From Paenibacillus nuruki (GTDB lineage: Bacteria; Bacillota; Bacilli; Paenibacillales; Paenibacillaceae), in the NCBI RefSeq assembly GCF_001721045.1, contig NZ_MDER01000064.1, positions 19,284-83,283 of the forward strand: DNA of 64,000 nt, in the 5' to 3' direction. Position numbers and translations under genes: made by a program. Under the pieces are notes generated by a model. It ran no database searches. It was given only the letters and a program-made list of their open reading frames with translations, and had not been told where the DNA came from. Numbering within the stretch: the first letter of the stretch is position 1; the number at the start of each line of letters is the position of its first letter. Shown piece by piece: positions 1 through 7,407 of the stretch.

Positions 1-70
1 TTACGCAAACTATTCTTATTGTATCCTGCAAATCTCCCTGTCCACTTCATCCAGTTACCTTCTCTTTTTA

Positions 71-112
71 GATATTTGATCATTATTTTAAATATCTGAT
101 TATTTGAATATA
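71..112. promoter_or_regulatory. AT-rich repeated motif, possible ArsR operator
   Basis: Read on the minus strand, this stretch holds two related copies in tandem, ATATTCAAATAATCA and ATATTTAAAATAATGA, each next to an ATAT half. ArsR-type repressors bind AT-rich imperfect repeats of this kind. The arsR gene at 230-580 points toward this site, so the site may control a gene beyond the left edge. The link is inference. Confidence 0.3.
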
Positions 113-163
113 CAGAGATAGTACGCCTATGTATAGATCATGTCAATGATATTGTGTACACAC

Positions 164-197
164 CAAAAAGTACCTCCAATCAAACGAGAGATACTTT
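164..197 (-). terminator. Terminator after arsR-like gene
   Basis: On the minus strand, AAAGTATCTC pairs with GAGGTACTTT around a 10-base loop and runs into a T tract. It lies about 30 bases past the stop codon of the ArsR-family gene. Confidence 0.5.
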
Positions 198-229
198 ATT
201 TTTATCATTCTATTCTATTGATTCTATCC

Positions 230-580
230 TCAATCCAGATGCTTGATCGATTCTGGCTCATTTCGCATTCCTTCAAGTAAGGAGATCGCATCTACAAGAT
301 GATTGTCAAAAATCTGCTTCGCCACTGCTAACAAATCCTGAATCAACGGATCACGTAAAGAATAGATCACAGACGTGCCTTCTTTCACACCCTGCACCAC
401 ATTTTTACTACGCAATATTGATAATTGTTGAGAAACGGCTGATCCTTCTGAACCGACAATCGTTTGCAGTTCATTCACAGTCTTGTCTCCAGTACATAGA
501 GCTTCTAAAATCTGAATCCGCATCGGATGAGCTAAAGCTTTGAAGAAATCAGCTTTGAATTGCTGTATATTTTGATTCAT
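230..580 (-). CDS. ArsR-family HTH transcriptional regulator
   Basis: This is a 116-residue winged-helix repressor of the ArsR/SmtB type. Residues 10-75 carry the fold: an ALAHPMRIQILEAL first helix, then VSQQLSILRSKN as recognition helix, then a beta wing (VVQGVKEGTSVIYSL). The C-terminal helix (80-105) would dimerise. There is no obvious CxC metal site in the recognition helix and no cysteine pair at the C terminus, only C29. It is therefore more likely a metal-independent or redox/sulfide-type member than an arsenic or cadmium sensor. It is transcribed toward the left edge, where its partner gene may lie. Family is clear; the ligand is unknown. Confidence 0.85.
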   Translation of the reverse strand: MNQNIQQFKADFFKALAHPMRIQILEALCTGDKTVNELQTIVGSEGSAVSQQLSILRSKNVVQGVKEGTSVIYSLRDPLIQDLLAVAKQIFDNHLVDAISLLEGMRNEPESIKHLD

Positions 581-642
581 GAATCCATACCCCTTACTGT
601 ATTATCTTCAACAGATACGGATATCATAACACAAAATAATCA

Positions 643-1611
643 TCATACCACCAGATGACCTCGCTTCTCAGCTAGACCGATCGTTGCTGTCATCCCTGAA
701 TTGAATTCTAGAAAGTCACTTTCTACCCCATCGCTAAAGATCACTCCATTTTCAGGCATCTGCGATATAATCCGTAACGGTTGATTCTGATTAATTTGTC
801 CGAATACACAGTTCGTCGATGTAGTACGACTAGGAAAAGGTTCTCTGACTGTAAAATATAATTGTGGTGTATCCCATGCTAATGAAGTCGTAGTGACTGA
901 CTGTGTCTCCTCGTAATGGACACTGCCTGTAATCTGCTGATAACTTTCGCTATGCACAATACCACTTGCACCAGCGAGCACACTTTTGAACCATCCGGTG
1001 GCTCCCATCCCTGTAGATACAATAATCCCACTTGAAGATTGCTGTTCAGTATGCCCTGCTAACTGTAATTGATACCGTGCAGAGACATGCGTTTTGCGTC
1101 CGATAAATAAATCGTTGACTCCATACAATGTCTGCCCATCATTCAGCTCTGCTTTGGCAAGCATCACTTCTTGAATCGTACGACGCTTGCTCAATACTTC
1201 CGGTACAATCTTAATCAGATCACGCACTTGAAAAGGAAGCAATACTCCATCCCAGCGTAGTGGATCAGGATTCACGCCGATCAATGGTTGATGCGTGACA
1301 TACTTCATCGTATTAGCGACTAATCCATCTTGACCGAGTACCACTACAATATCATCATCCCCAAAAATAAAGTTGGGTACATGTTCGCGTTCTAGCAATT
1401 GTACTCTGCCTATACTTTGCAATGTCATTACGGATTGCTCTACAGCATGGCGGTAATTCTGATCTTCTTGAATATAGTCGGTAAAATCAACACCCAGACG
1501 CTCAATATAAAATTGTGCTTGCTGGATCGTATTATAACGAACAATCAATTCTTCTAATCGTGTTTTACGTTTTACGAGTACAATTTTATTTTCGCTCATC
1601 CGGCTATTCAT
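643..1611 (-). CDS. NAD-kinase-like protein (ATP-NAD kinase fold)
   Basis: The protein has 322 residues and the ATP-NAD kinase fold. The usual GGDG motif appears as GQDG (93-96) after the hydrophobic strand DDIVVVL. GVNPD (112-116) stands where NAD kinases have GVNxGxLGFL. The glycine-rich VSTGMGATGW (198-207) replaces the usual VSTPTGSTAY. The catalytic aspartate is kept, but the surrounding changes suggest an altered substrate or a binding-only role. The start ATG overlaps the stop of the SPFH gene by 4 bases (ATGA) and has AAGGAGG nine bases upstream, so the two are translationally coupled. NAD kinase activity is possible but not shown; the fold is confident. Confidence 0.75.
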   Translation of the reverse strand: MNSRMSENKIVLVKRKTRLEELIVRYNTIQQAQFYIERLGVDFTDYIQEDQNYRHAVEQSVMTLQSIGRVQLLEREHVPNFIFGDDDIVVVLGQDGLVANTMKYVTHQPLIGVNPDPLRWDGVLLPFQVRDLIKIVPEVLSKRRTIQEVMLAKAELNDGQTLYGVNDLFIGRKTHVSARYQLQLAGHTEQQSSSGIIVSTGMGATGWFKSVLAGASGIVHSESYQQITGSVHYEETQSVTTTSLAWDTPQLYFTVREPFPSRTTSTNCVFGQINQNQPLRIISQMPENGVIFSDGVESDFLEFNSGMTATIGLAEKRGHLVV

Positions 1612-2657
1612 CTACTCCGACCTCCTTGCTGTTGTTGATGGTTATTCGATTCTGATAACAGTCCTTGCAATAGATCCGGCGTAATGTTTAGTTGCCCGAT
1701 TCGTCCTGCATTTTCAGCTAATCCCTGGAAAGCAATAGCGATTAACTTATCAGGATTCATGCCCATATTCGCCATGGATTGTAACAGCGCAGGATTAACA
1801 CCTTCAAGCGACTTCATTACCGCAGACATTTCGTATGCTTTGGCATCGGCTTGTGATTTGGCATTGGCAATAGACAATTCTGTTAACTGTTGTTTCTTTT
1901 CTTCCATCATCGTATCGAATTGCAATTGTTCTTCTTTGATTTCGTTCTTTTTCACACTCACTGAACGTTCAGCATCTAATTGTGTTTCACGAATTTGTTT
2001 TTTCTTAGTTTCTACTGCAATCTCTGTATTTAGTTCGTTTTCTTTGACCCGGCGTTCTTGCTCAATCGATGCGTTACGTCGTTCATATAGTGCATCATCC
2101 GCATTACGTAGAATCTGCTCACGAGCTTGCGCTTCTAACGCTCTCATTGTTTCTTTATTAGGTAGAATCGCTAATACAGAGAAACCCATCAATTCAATTC
2201 CTAGCTTTTCCAATTCTTCATTTTGCATAATTTCGCGTGTAATACTTTGGGCTAATCGTTCACTGGATTGAATGGCTTCTCGTAGTGGCATTTGTTCCAG
2301 ATGCTTTTTGGTCAATACTTTCGCAATATTAATCACCCGTTGGGCCAGCTTATTCGGATCATCTGAAATATATTGATTTTTACGTAAATTGTAGGTGTAG
2401 TTGAGAATTTGAGTTGTTTTACGATAATCGACAATACGATAAGTTAATTGTCCTTGCACGGTTACCGTCTGATAATCATTTGTTATTTCTTCAAAGATAA
2501 ATGGAACATCAATAGAAGATACAGGTACTACAATTACCGAAGTAGTCGGCGCATAATAACGGAATGATAAGCCTACGCCTTCTTTAACTATTTTACCGTT
2601 TCTTACTTTCATCACATATTCACTCGGTTGAAATTTGACGAAGCGAAATCCAAACAT
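1608..2657 (-). CDS. SPFH/Band 7 domain protein
   Basis: A 349-residue SPFH (stomatin/prohibitin/flotillin) protein. Residues about 1-165 form the SPFH domain. Residues 175-270 are a charged, alanine- and glutamate-rich coiled coil with repeated KKxEIxEExL-like stretches. The tail is Gln/Gly-rich. No N-terminal membrane segment is visible, so membrane contact would be peripheral or through the partner. ATG at 2657 is chosen over GTG at 2663 because GGAG lies nine bases from the ATG but only three from the GTG. It is first in a two-gene operon with the NAD-kinase-like protein. SPFH proteins form ring-shaped oligomers on membranes; the function of this pair is unknown. Confidence 0.85.
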   Translation of the reverse strand: MFGFRFVKFQPSEYVMKVRNGKIVKEGVGLSFRYYAPTTSVIVVPVSSIDVPFIFEEITNDYQTVTVQGQLTYRIVDYRKTTQILNYTYNLRKNQYISDDPNKLAQRVINIAKVLTKKHLEQMPLREAIQSSERLAQSITREIMQNEELEKLGIELMGFSVLAILPNKETMRALEAQAREQILRNADDALYERRNASIEQERRVKENELNTEIAVETKKKQIRETQLDAERSVSVKKNEIKEEQLQFDTMMEEKKQQLTELSIANAKSQADAKAYEMSAVMKSLEGVNPALLQSMANMGMNPDKLIAIAFQGLAENAGRIGQLNITPDLLQGLLSESNNHQQQQGGRSR

Positions 2658-2733
2658 AATCACTCTCTCCTTTGTTATTTCCTTTTTGTTAATAACAATA
2701 TATCATTCTTTATTGATATTTACAATATGATAA

Positions 2734-2746
2734 TAACAAATTGTTA
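2734..2746. promoter_or_regulatory. Inverted repeat in divergent promoter region
   Basis: TAACAAATTGTTA has perfect 6-base arms around one base. It sits between the divergent SPFH operon and the AraC-family gene, in very AT-rich DNA that also holds a second AATAACAA copy near 2692. It may be an operator for the AraC protein; this is inference. Confidence 0.3.
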
Positions 2747-2818
2747 ATTATTATTGTGATAACGGTAATTGTAGATCATGTTACAATCAAATAAGATATA
2801 GAGAAAGGGAGTGTTCGG

Positions 2819-3637
2819 ATGATCTATCGCCCTATTCAGCCACCCAAATTGCAATCTCATTTGCTTCATTCCTATTATGATTATCAAGAATATGCTCCAC
2901 GACTAGCATTGCAAAATACAGTAGCTTGTTACTGGTCATCCACTTTTCAGATGTCTTCTTCTACTCTATCTCATGCTTTGGAATACCGTATTATTCCTGA
3001 CGGATGTATTGATATTATTTTCGATATGGATGCTGTGTCTGCAACTCAAGGTGCTTTTGTATCTTCGTGGATGTCTAGTTATGAAGTTTTTTATCCTCAA
3101 CAATCAATGAATTTTTTCGGTATTCGAATGTATATCGAAGCCGTACAAGCTATACTTGGTTATCCTATTGCTGAACTACGGGGACAGATGTTGTTAGAGG
3201 AATTATGGGGTTACGCAGCAGGTGATTTTTGGGAACAAACGTTAGCTGCACCTGATATAAAGTCTCGAATCGATCGTATTGAACAACGACTACTTCAAGT
3301 GCTATATACATATGATATTCACTCTCGCTCGATTCATCCTTTACTTTCTAATAGTTTGCAATTGATGTACGCGCAGCGTGGACAAATGGATCTAGCCGCT
3401 CTTGCTCATGAAGTTCATTATAGTGAACGAACGATTCGTCGTATTTTCCAACAGGAGCTAGGTATTCGTCCCAAAGAAGTACTTGATATTATTCGTTTTC
3501 AGTCGGTTTTGCAGGCGATGTACCGTTTCCCACAGCTACCGATGAGTGAATTAGCCACCTCTTATGGTTATTATGATCAATCGCATTTCATTAATAACTT
3601 TCAGCGTTATTATGGACTATCTCCTAGCCAACTTTGA
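2819..3637 (+). CDS. AraC-family transcriptional regulator
   Basis: A 272-residue regulator. The first ~130 residues match the N-terminal domain common in AraC proteins of the DUF6597 type, with the motif RIIPDGCIDIIFD near 58-70. Residues ~170-272 form the double helix-turn-helix: LAALAHEVHYSERTIRRIFQ, then a second HTH ending SHFINNFQRYYGLSPSQL. ATG at 2819 has AAAGGGAG seven bases upstream. It is divergent from the SPFH/NAD-kinase-like operon and about 170 bases ahead of a VOC protein, so either could be its target. The effector is unknown. Confidence 0.85.
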   Translation: MIYRPIQPPKLQSHLLHSYYDYQEYAPRLALQNTVACYWSSTFQMSSSTLSHALEYRIIPDGCIDIIFDMDAVSATQGAFVSSWMSSYEVFYPQQSMNFFGIRMYIEAVQAILGYPIAELRGQMLLEELWGYAAGDFWEQTLAAPDIKSRIDRIEQRLLQVLYTYDIHSRSIHPLLSNSLQLMYAQRGQMDLAALAHEVHYSERTIRRIFQQELGIRPKEVLDIIRFQSVLQAMYRFPQLPMSELATSYGYYDQSHFINNFQRYYGLSPSQL

Positions 3638-3805
3638 AAAGGAATGAATCGTATTGACGTATCTCGATCACAAGCATGTACATCTACGTTCGATATTGAC
3701 CGTTTTTTCCAATGCTTATTCCATCTAAGCAGGCATAATAGATATAGATTCTTTGATTGATAACGTCACTGAATGTAAATAATGATAAGAAAGTGGGATG
3801 AGTAG

Positions 3806-4186
3806 ATGAAATTAGCTATGAAGTATATTATTTTGTATGTTCGCAATGTAGAAGAGACGATGCATTTTTACAGAGATGTTTTGCAATTGCCGGTCAAAAT
3901 GCAAGTCGATACTTATGTTGAATTCGATACAGGCATGACTACTTTATCGTTTAACACCCGTGAATCGGTTCGACAAGATATTGGACTGGATGTTGCTGAA
4001 AATTTGATGGCATCCAGTACATTTGAGATTGGTTTTGTCGTTGAGGACGTTGTTGCCATGATTGAACACTTACGCCAGCAACAGGTCGTTATTGCTAAAG
4101 AACCTGTCGTCAAACCATGGGGACAGACGGTTGCTTATATTACCGATCCTGATGGACATTTTATTGAAATATGTAGTGCTATATAA
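3806..4186 (+). CDS. VOC (glyoxalase/dioxygenase) family protein
   Basis: A 126-residue protein of the vicinal oxygen chelate superfamily. Two beta-alpha-beta-beta-beta units are visible: residues 5-55 ([20 protein letters not shown]) and 72-124, ending in [13 protein letters not shown], a signature C-terminal motif. The final glutamate (HFIEI) is the usual metal ligand of this fold. Members include glyoxalases, dioxygenases and antibiotic-binding proteins; the substrate cannot be read here. GTGGG lies upstream of the ATG. It stands alone before a terminator at 4247. Confidence 0.8.
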   Translation: MKLAMKYIILYVRNVEETMHFYRDVLQLPVKMQVDTYVEFDTGMTTLSFNTRESVRQDIGLDVAENLMASSTFEIGFVVEDVVAMIEHLRQQQVVIAKEPVVKPWGQTVAYITDPDGHFIEICSAI

Positions 4187-4515
4187 TAGTATTACAGTTG
4201 TTATCCGCATGCATTGATCGAATGGTTCTATTTATATTCAAGCTACAAACAACTTGTCCAATGATGGATAAGTTGTTTTTTTATTAGAAAGTGATTGAAA
4301 TTCCCATTATTGCTTTATATAGTACAGGAACTTAATTTAAGATATACAAGTCAATATTACTTATTAGCATTATGTCTTAATACCTACATATTCAGGATTA
4401 TTTTTATTTTTCGACAAAATTTGTGATTATTATGATATGTCTATTGTTATATTGTATGCTATATAGTATTATGTACCTATATCTAAAAGACTAAAAAAAG
4501 ATGTAAGGGGTGATC
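4187..4515. other. Intergenic region with terminator and AT-rich leader
   Basis: This gap holds the terminator of the VOC gene at 4247-4282. The rest is AT-rich DNA with several TATAAT-like strings (for example near 4450-4475) and no coding signal. A promoter for the zinc-ribbon gene must lie here, but I cannot fix its position. Confidence 0.4.
4247..4282 (+). terminator. Rho-independent terminator after VOC gene
   Basis: AAACAACTTGTCCA pairs with TGGATAAGTTGTTT around a 4-base loop (one G-U pair) and is followed by T residues. Confidence 0.8.
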
Positions 4516-4947
4516 GTGTTGACTCTAATGGTGGATTATTGTTCAAAATGTGGTTCTATTTTCCAAAAAAATATGCGTAACTTATGTTCTTCTTGTAGTA
4601 ATCAGTTAGATAATGCTCTGAAAAACTGTATGGATTACATGTGGAGATTTCCTAAAGCAACAACTGAAGCTTTAAGCGAAGCGACTAAAGTTCCACTAAC
4701 AGAATTGCACGATCTGATTAAACAAGGTAAATTATCCAATGGTTACAAAAATTTGACGTATCCTTGCGAATGTTGCTTACAGCCTATCGCTCAAGGTCGC
4801 TTATGCTCAGGTTGCTCTACTTCGTTCAAAGATGCTTTCCAAGCTACACCAAAATCACAACCTCATGTGGTTCATGGTGCACCTAGCCTGAATAGCACGG
4901 GACAAAAAGTATTGTTTACTTCACAGACGCGTTCACCTCGTCGTTAA
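4516..4947 (+). CDS. YvyF-like zinc-ribbon protein (flagellar-operon type)
   Basis: A protein of about 143 residues with two CxxC pairs at each end: CSKCG and CSSCS near residues 4-27, then CECC and CSGCS in the second half. Between them lies a helical segment (WRFPKATTEALSEATKVPLTELHDLIKQGKL) resembling a MerR-like helix-turn-helix. This layout matches the small YvyF proteins found next to flgM in Bacillus flagellar operons. Here it stands alone with its own terminator. The start is uncertain: AAGGGG is followed by GTG at 4516 (5 bases) and TTG at 4519 (8 bases); GTG at 4510 overlaps the ribosome site. Its role is not established. Confidence 0.65.
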   Translation: MLTLMVDYCSKCGSIFQKNMRNLCSSCSNQLDNALKNCMDYMWRFPKATTEALSEATKVPLTELHDLIKQGKLSNGYKNLTYPCECCLQPIAQGRLCSGCSTSFKDAFQATPKSQPHVVHGAPSLNSTGQKVLFTSQTRSPRR

Positions 4948-4982
4948 TTTTATATACTTGTAGTTTATTCATAACATAGATA

Positions 4983-5021
4983 AAAGCCTGAATTCTGATA
5001 AAAGAGTTCAGGCTTTTTGTT
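4983..5021. terminator. Bidirectional terminator
   Basis: AAAGCCTGAA pairs exactly with TTCAGGCTTT around a 14-base loop and ends in T residues. It lies between the convergent YvyF-like and SDR genes. Confidence 0.8.
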
Positions 5022-5077
5022 ATTTATTGTTCTAGATTATATTTATCATTTCAGCATATTGTCGTCTTTAATTAGTC

Positions 5078-5836
5078 TTAGTAAGCTGTCCAACCTGCAT
5101 CAGCCACGATCACTGTACCATTCACAAAGCTTGAATCATCAGAAGCTAGAAACAAGGCTACTTTTGCAATATCATGAGACTCGCCTGTTTTAGGATTCAG
5201 ATTCATACCGATCATGGCACGTTCCATTCCAAATGCATTTGGTTCATTAATCGTACTGCTAATATTCGTAGCTACTCCCCCCGGTGCAATCGCATTACAA
5301 CGTATACCTAGTGGAGCATATTGGAATCCCACATTTTTGGTTAAGCCCACTACAGCGTGTTTGGAAGCCGTATAAGCGGCTCCTGCTCTAGATCCATTTA
5401 ATCCACCGGCAGAAGCAATATTAATAATCACACCACTACTTTTTTCTGTGAAAATCGGTAAAGCTTGACGAATCGTACGCATTGTTCCTGTCGTATTGAT
5501 TGCAAAAACACGTTCCCACAAATCGTCTGTTACATCAGCTGCTGGTACAAAATTATCCATAATGCCTGCATTATTTACGAGGATATCCAGTGTTCCATAT
5601 TCTTTGACTGCTTTTTGAATTAATTGTTGTACTTCTTGCTCTTGTGTCACATTGGTAGCGATTGCAACAGCTTGTCCGCCACTGGCTTCTATTTCATCCA
5701 CTGTGATCTGAGCCGCTTCTTTTTGAATATCAGATACGACTACTTTTGCTCCTTCTTGTGCAAATAATAAAGCAATCGCTTTGCCCATTCCTGAAGCCGC
5801 TCCTGTAATAACTGCCACTTTGTGTTCAAGTCTCAT
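5078..5836 (-). CDS. SDR-family oxidoreductase
   Basis: A classical short-chain dehydrogenase/reductase of 252 residues. The NAD(P) motif TGAASGMG is at residues 11-18, NNAGIMD at about 88-94, the catalytic serine in NIASAGG near 140, and YTASK supplies the active-site Tyr and Lys near 155-159. An acidic residue at the end of the second strand (VVSD) suggests NAD(H) rather than NADP(H). It is divergent from a TetR gene at 6039, and a perfect inverted repeat lies between them. Members of this group act on sugars, acyl groups or xenobiotic alcohols; the substrate is unknown. Confidence 0.85.
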   Translation of the reverse strand: MRLEHKVAVITGAASGMGKAIALLFAQEGAKVVVSDIQKEAAQITVDEIEASGGQAVAIATNVTQEQEVQQLIQKAVKEYGTLDILVNNAGIMDNFVPAADVTDDLWERVFAINTTGTMRTIRQALPIFTEKSSGVIINIASAGGLNGSRAGAAYTASKHAVVGLTKNVGFQYAPLGIRCNAIAPGGVATNISSTINEPNAFGMERAMIGMNLNPKTGESHDIAKVALFLASDDSSFVNGTVIVADAGWTAY

Positions 5837-5959
5837 CTATACAACCTCCATAGCTTTTGTCTCTAATCTTCAACAGTTGTTGATTAACATACATCTGTTA
5901 TATTATCTTAGAGCGAGACCCGTAGAGATACAATCAGCAAATCATTCGACTTTTGTTGA

Positions 5960-5993
5960 AAAATGAACAAATATCCTCTAATTTGTTCATTTT
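5960..5993. promoter_or_regulatory. Perfect 13-bp inverted repeat, probable TetR operator
   Basis: AAAATGAACAAAT and ATTTGTTCATTTT form perfect 13-base arms around 8 bases. The site lies 45 bases before the TetR start and about 125 bases from the divergent SDR start. Position and symmetry fit an autoregulatory TetR operator. A site of the same design precedes the TetR gene at 61247. Confidence 0.7.
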
Positions 5994-6038
5994 GTGCCGA
6001 TTGGACTTGCTTATGTCTGTCATTAAAGGAGCCTATCT

Positions 6039-6632
6039 ATGAGTGATCGTCGTATTCGTAAAAGCAAACAAGCTTTGACCGCTGCTCTGATTGAACTGTT
6101 ACAGCAAAAAGAATTTCGCAGTATTTCGATCACAGATATTGTAGCTGTCGCTGATGTGAACCGAGGTACATTTTACAAACATTATACATACAAAGAAGAC
6201 TTGCTTGATGAGCTTGTAGAGAGTGTGATAATCGATCTTCGAGACTCGTATGAAGAACCTTATCGACATGTCACTACGCTTATTATTCAAGAATTAGTTG
6301 CTTCAGCTGTCAAAATTTTTGATCATGTATATAAACATCGTAGCTTCTATCAACTGATCTCTAATTCTAATGCGTTACCCGGTTTTCAGCAGCGACTTTG
6401 TAACGAGTTACAAAATTTATCCTTACAAGATTACCGCAATGAAGAAGCCCGAAATGCCATGATTGAGCTAGGAATTAATCCAGAATTATACGCTAGTTAT
6501 CAAGCGTATGCGATCTGGGGATTGATTATCGCTTGGATTCAGAATGACTTTGAGCATAGTACGCACTATATGTCTGAGCAATTGCTAAAGATCCTGAATC
6601 AACAGTCTACTTTCCGCCCTACTCATGAATAA
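6039..6632 (+). CDS. TetR/AcrR-family regulator
   Basis: A 197-residue TetR-family repressor. The DNA-binding domain spans residues 5-55, with ISITDIVAVADVNRGTFYKHYTYKEDLL as the helix-turn-helix and following tyrosine-rich helix. The C-terminal part is helical and would bind ligand and dimerise. It is of the type with a short C-terminal domain, like the TetR at 61247. It lies head to head with an SDR gene, which is a likely target. GGAG lies about nine bases before the ATG. Confidence 0.85.
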   Translation: MSDRRIRKSKQALTAALIELLQQKEFRSISITDIVAVADVNRGTFYKHYTYKEDLLDELVESVIIDLRDSYEEPYRHVTTLIIQELVASAVKIFDHVYKHRSFYQLISNSNALPGFQQRLCNELQNLSLQDYRNEEARNAMIELGINPELYASYQAYAIWGLIIAWIQNDFEHSTHYMSEQLLKILNQQSTFRPTHE

Positions 6633-6651
6633 AATAGCTTTTTACGATTGG

Positions 6652-6882
6652 TTACGATGATGGTGAAGGTGGTAATAGTATCGGCTGATACGCTAAAGCC
6701 TTATCTACAATTTCTGCGGCTGAGCAGTCTTTATCATTCCAGAAAATCAGGTTACTAATCTCCGGATGAGGGACATTTTGCTCAAGTGTAACAAGCCATT
6801 GATCGATCTCTTGCTCATTACCTCGATCTTGCATAATTCGCTCGACAAGATCAATACATTCGTTACGGGAAAGAGTCATCAT
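6652..6882 (-). CDS. Colicin/pyocin-type bacteriocin immunity protein
   Basis: A protein of about 76 residues matching the colicin E/pyocin S immunity family (Pfam Colicin_Pyocin). Features are an N-terminal LSRNECIDLVERIM helix, an acidic helix EQEIDQWLVTLEQ, the NVPHPEISNLIFWND motif (family HPxxSDLIFYP) and the ending EIVDKALAYQPI. Such proteins bind and inactivate HNH-type bacteriocin nucleases. No nuclease gene is next to it, so it appears to be an orphan. The start at 6882 (or 6879) is preferred because AAGGAG directly abuts the first in-frame ATG at 6888. It lies tail to tail with the TetR gene. Confidence 0.7.
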   Translation of the reverse strand: MMTLSRNECIDLVERIMQDRGNEQEIDQWLVTLEQNVPHPEISNLIFWNDKDCSAAEIVDKALAYQPILLPPSPSS

Positions 6883-7059
6883 CCACATCTCCTTATGTCT
6901 TTGAAGTATTACTCTCTACCATAACTTTCAAATTCAGGTATTGCAATTCTAAAAAAGAGGGATTATACTAAGCCTACGATTTTGATCGATCAATCGTTAA
7001 TCGTTTTCTTTATGACTTATAATAATTTCACTTATAAATAATGATGAAGTATATACACA

Positions 7060-7315
7060 TTCTATGACGAGAAAGAGTACGCTTTTAATCTGATCCACAG
7101 AGAGTTGGGTACGGTGCAAACCAACGTTCAGATGCTAGCTGAAGCCATCTCCGAGAAGCAGGCTGAAATAACCAACTAGGTGCTGCCGCATGTCCAGCGT
7201 TAACGGGAACACGTATTGATAGATACGTAGCAGAGTGTCACTTTGTGTACGCACAAAGTGGAACTAGGGTGGTAACACGGGTAAAAGACTCGTCCCTTTT
7301 TAGGGACGGGTCTTT
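7060..7315 (+). promoter_or_regulatory. T-box leader, probable alanine specifier
   Basis: The region has the full T-box layout. A stem I base lies near 7066-7082 (GAGAAAGAGTACGC). AGAGAGTTGGGTACGGTGC (7099-7117) is the stem I distal part. The specifier region reads GAA-GCC-ATC at 7141-7149, so the specifier would be GCC (Ala). The conserved T-box AGGGTGGTAACACGGG is at 7266-7281, followed by a terminator. Uncharged tRNA-Ala would favour the antiterminator and switch on the aminotransferase at 7408. The specifier call rests on matching the GAA-NNN-A context by eye. Confidence 0.85.
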
Positions 7316-7318
7316 TTT
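7282..7318 (+). terminator. T-box-controlled terminator
   Basis: AAAAGACTCGTCCCT pairs with AGGGACGGGTCTTTT (one G-U pair) around a short T loop, followed by a T run. It is the expression platform of the T-box leader; the 5' arm would be competed for by the T-box antiterminator. Confidence 0.85.
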
Positions 7319-7407
7319 GTTTTCTTTTCCCTATTCCTCTACCGAATCTTACACATACGTGAACAGATGAGCATTCACTATTTAGAGACTTTTGAGGAGG
7401 AACAACC

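Noticed and set aside
1684..2271. 195-codon plus-strand frame opposite the SPFH coiled coil
   Set aside because: It mirrors the repetitive coiled-coil coding and is rich in Ser and Cys without any fold.
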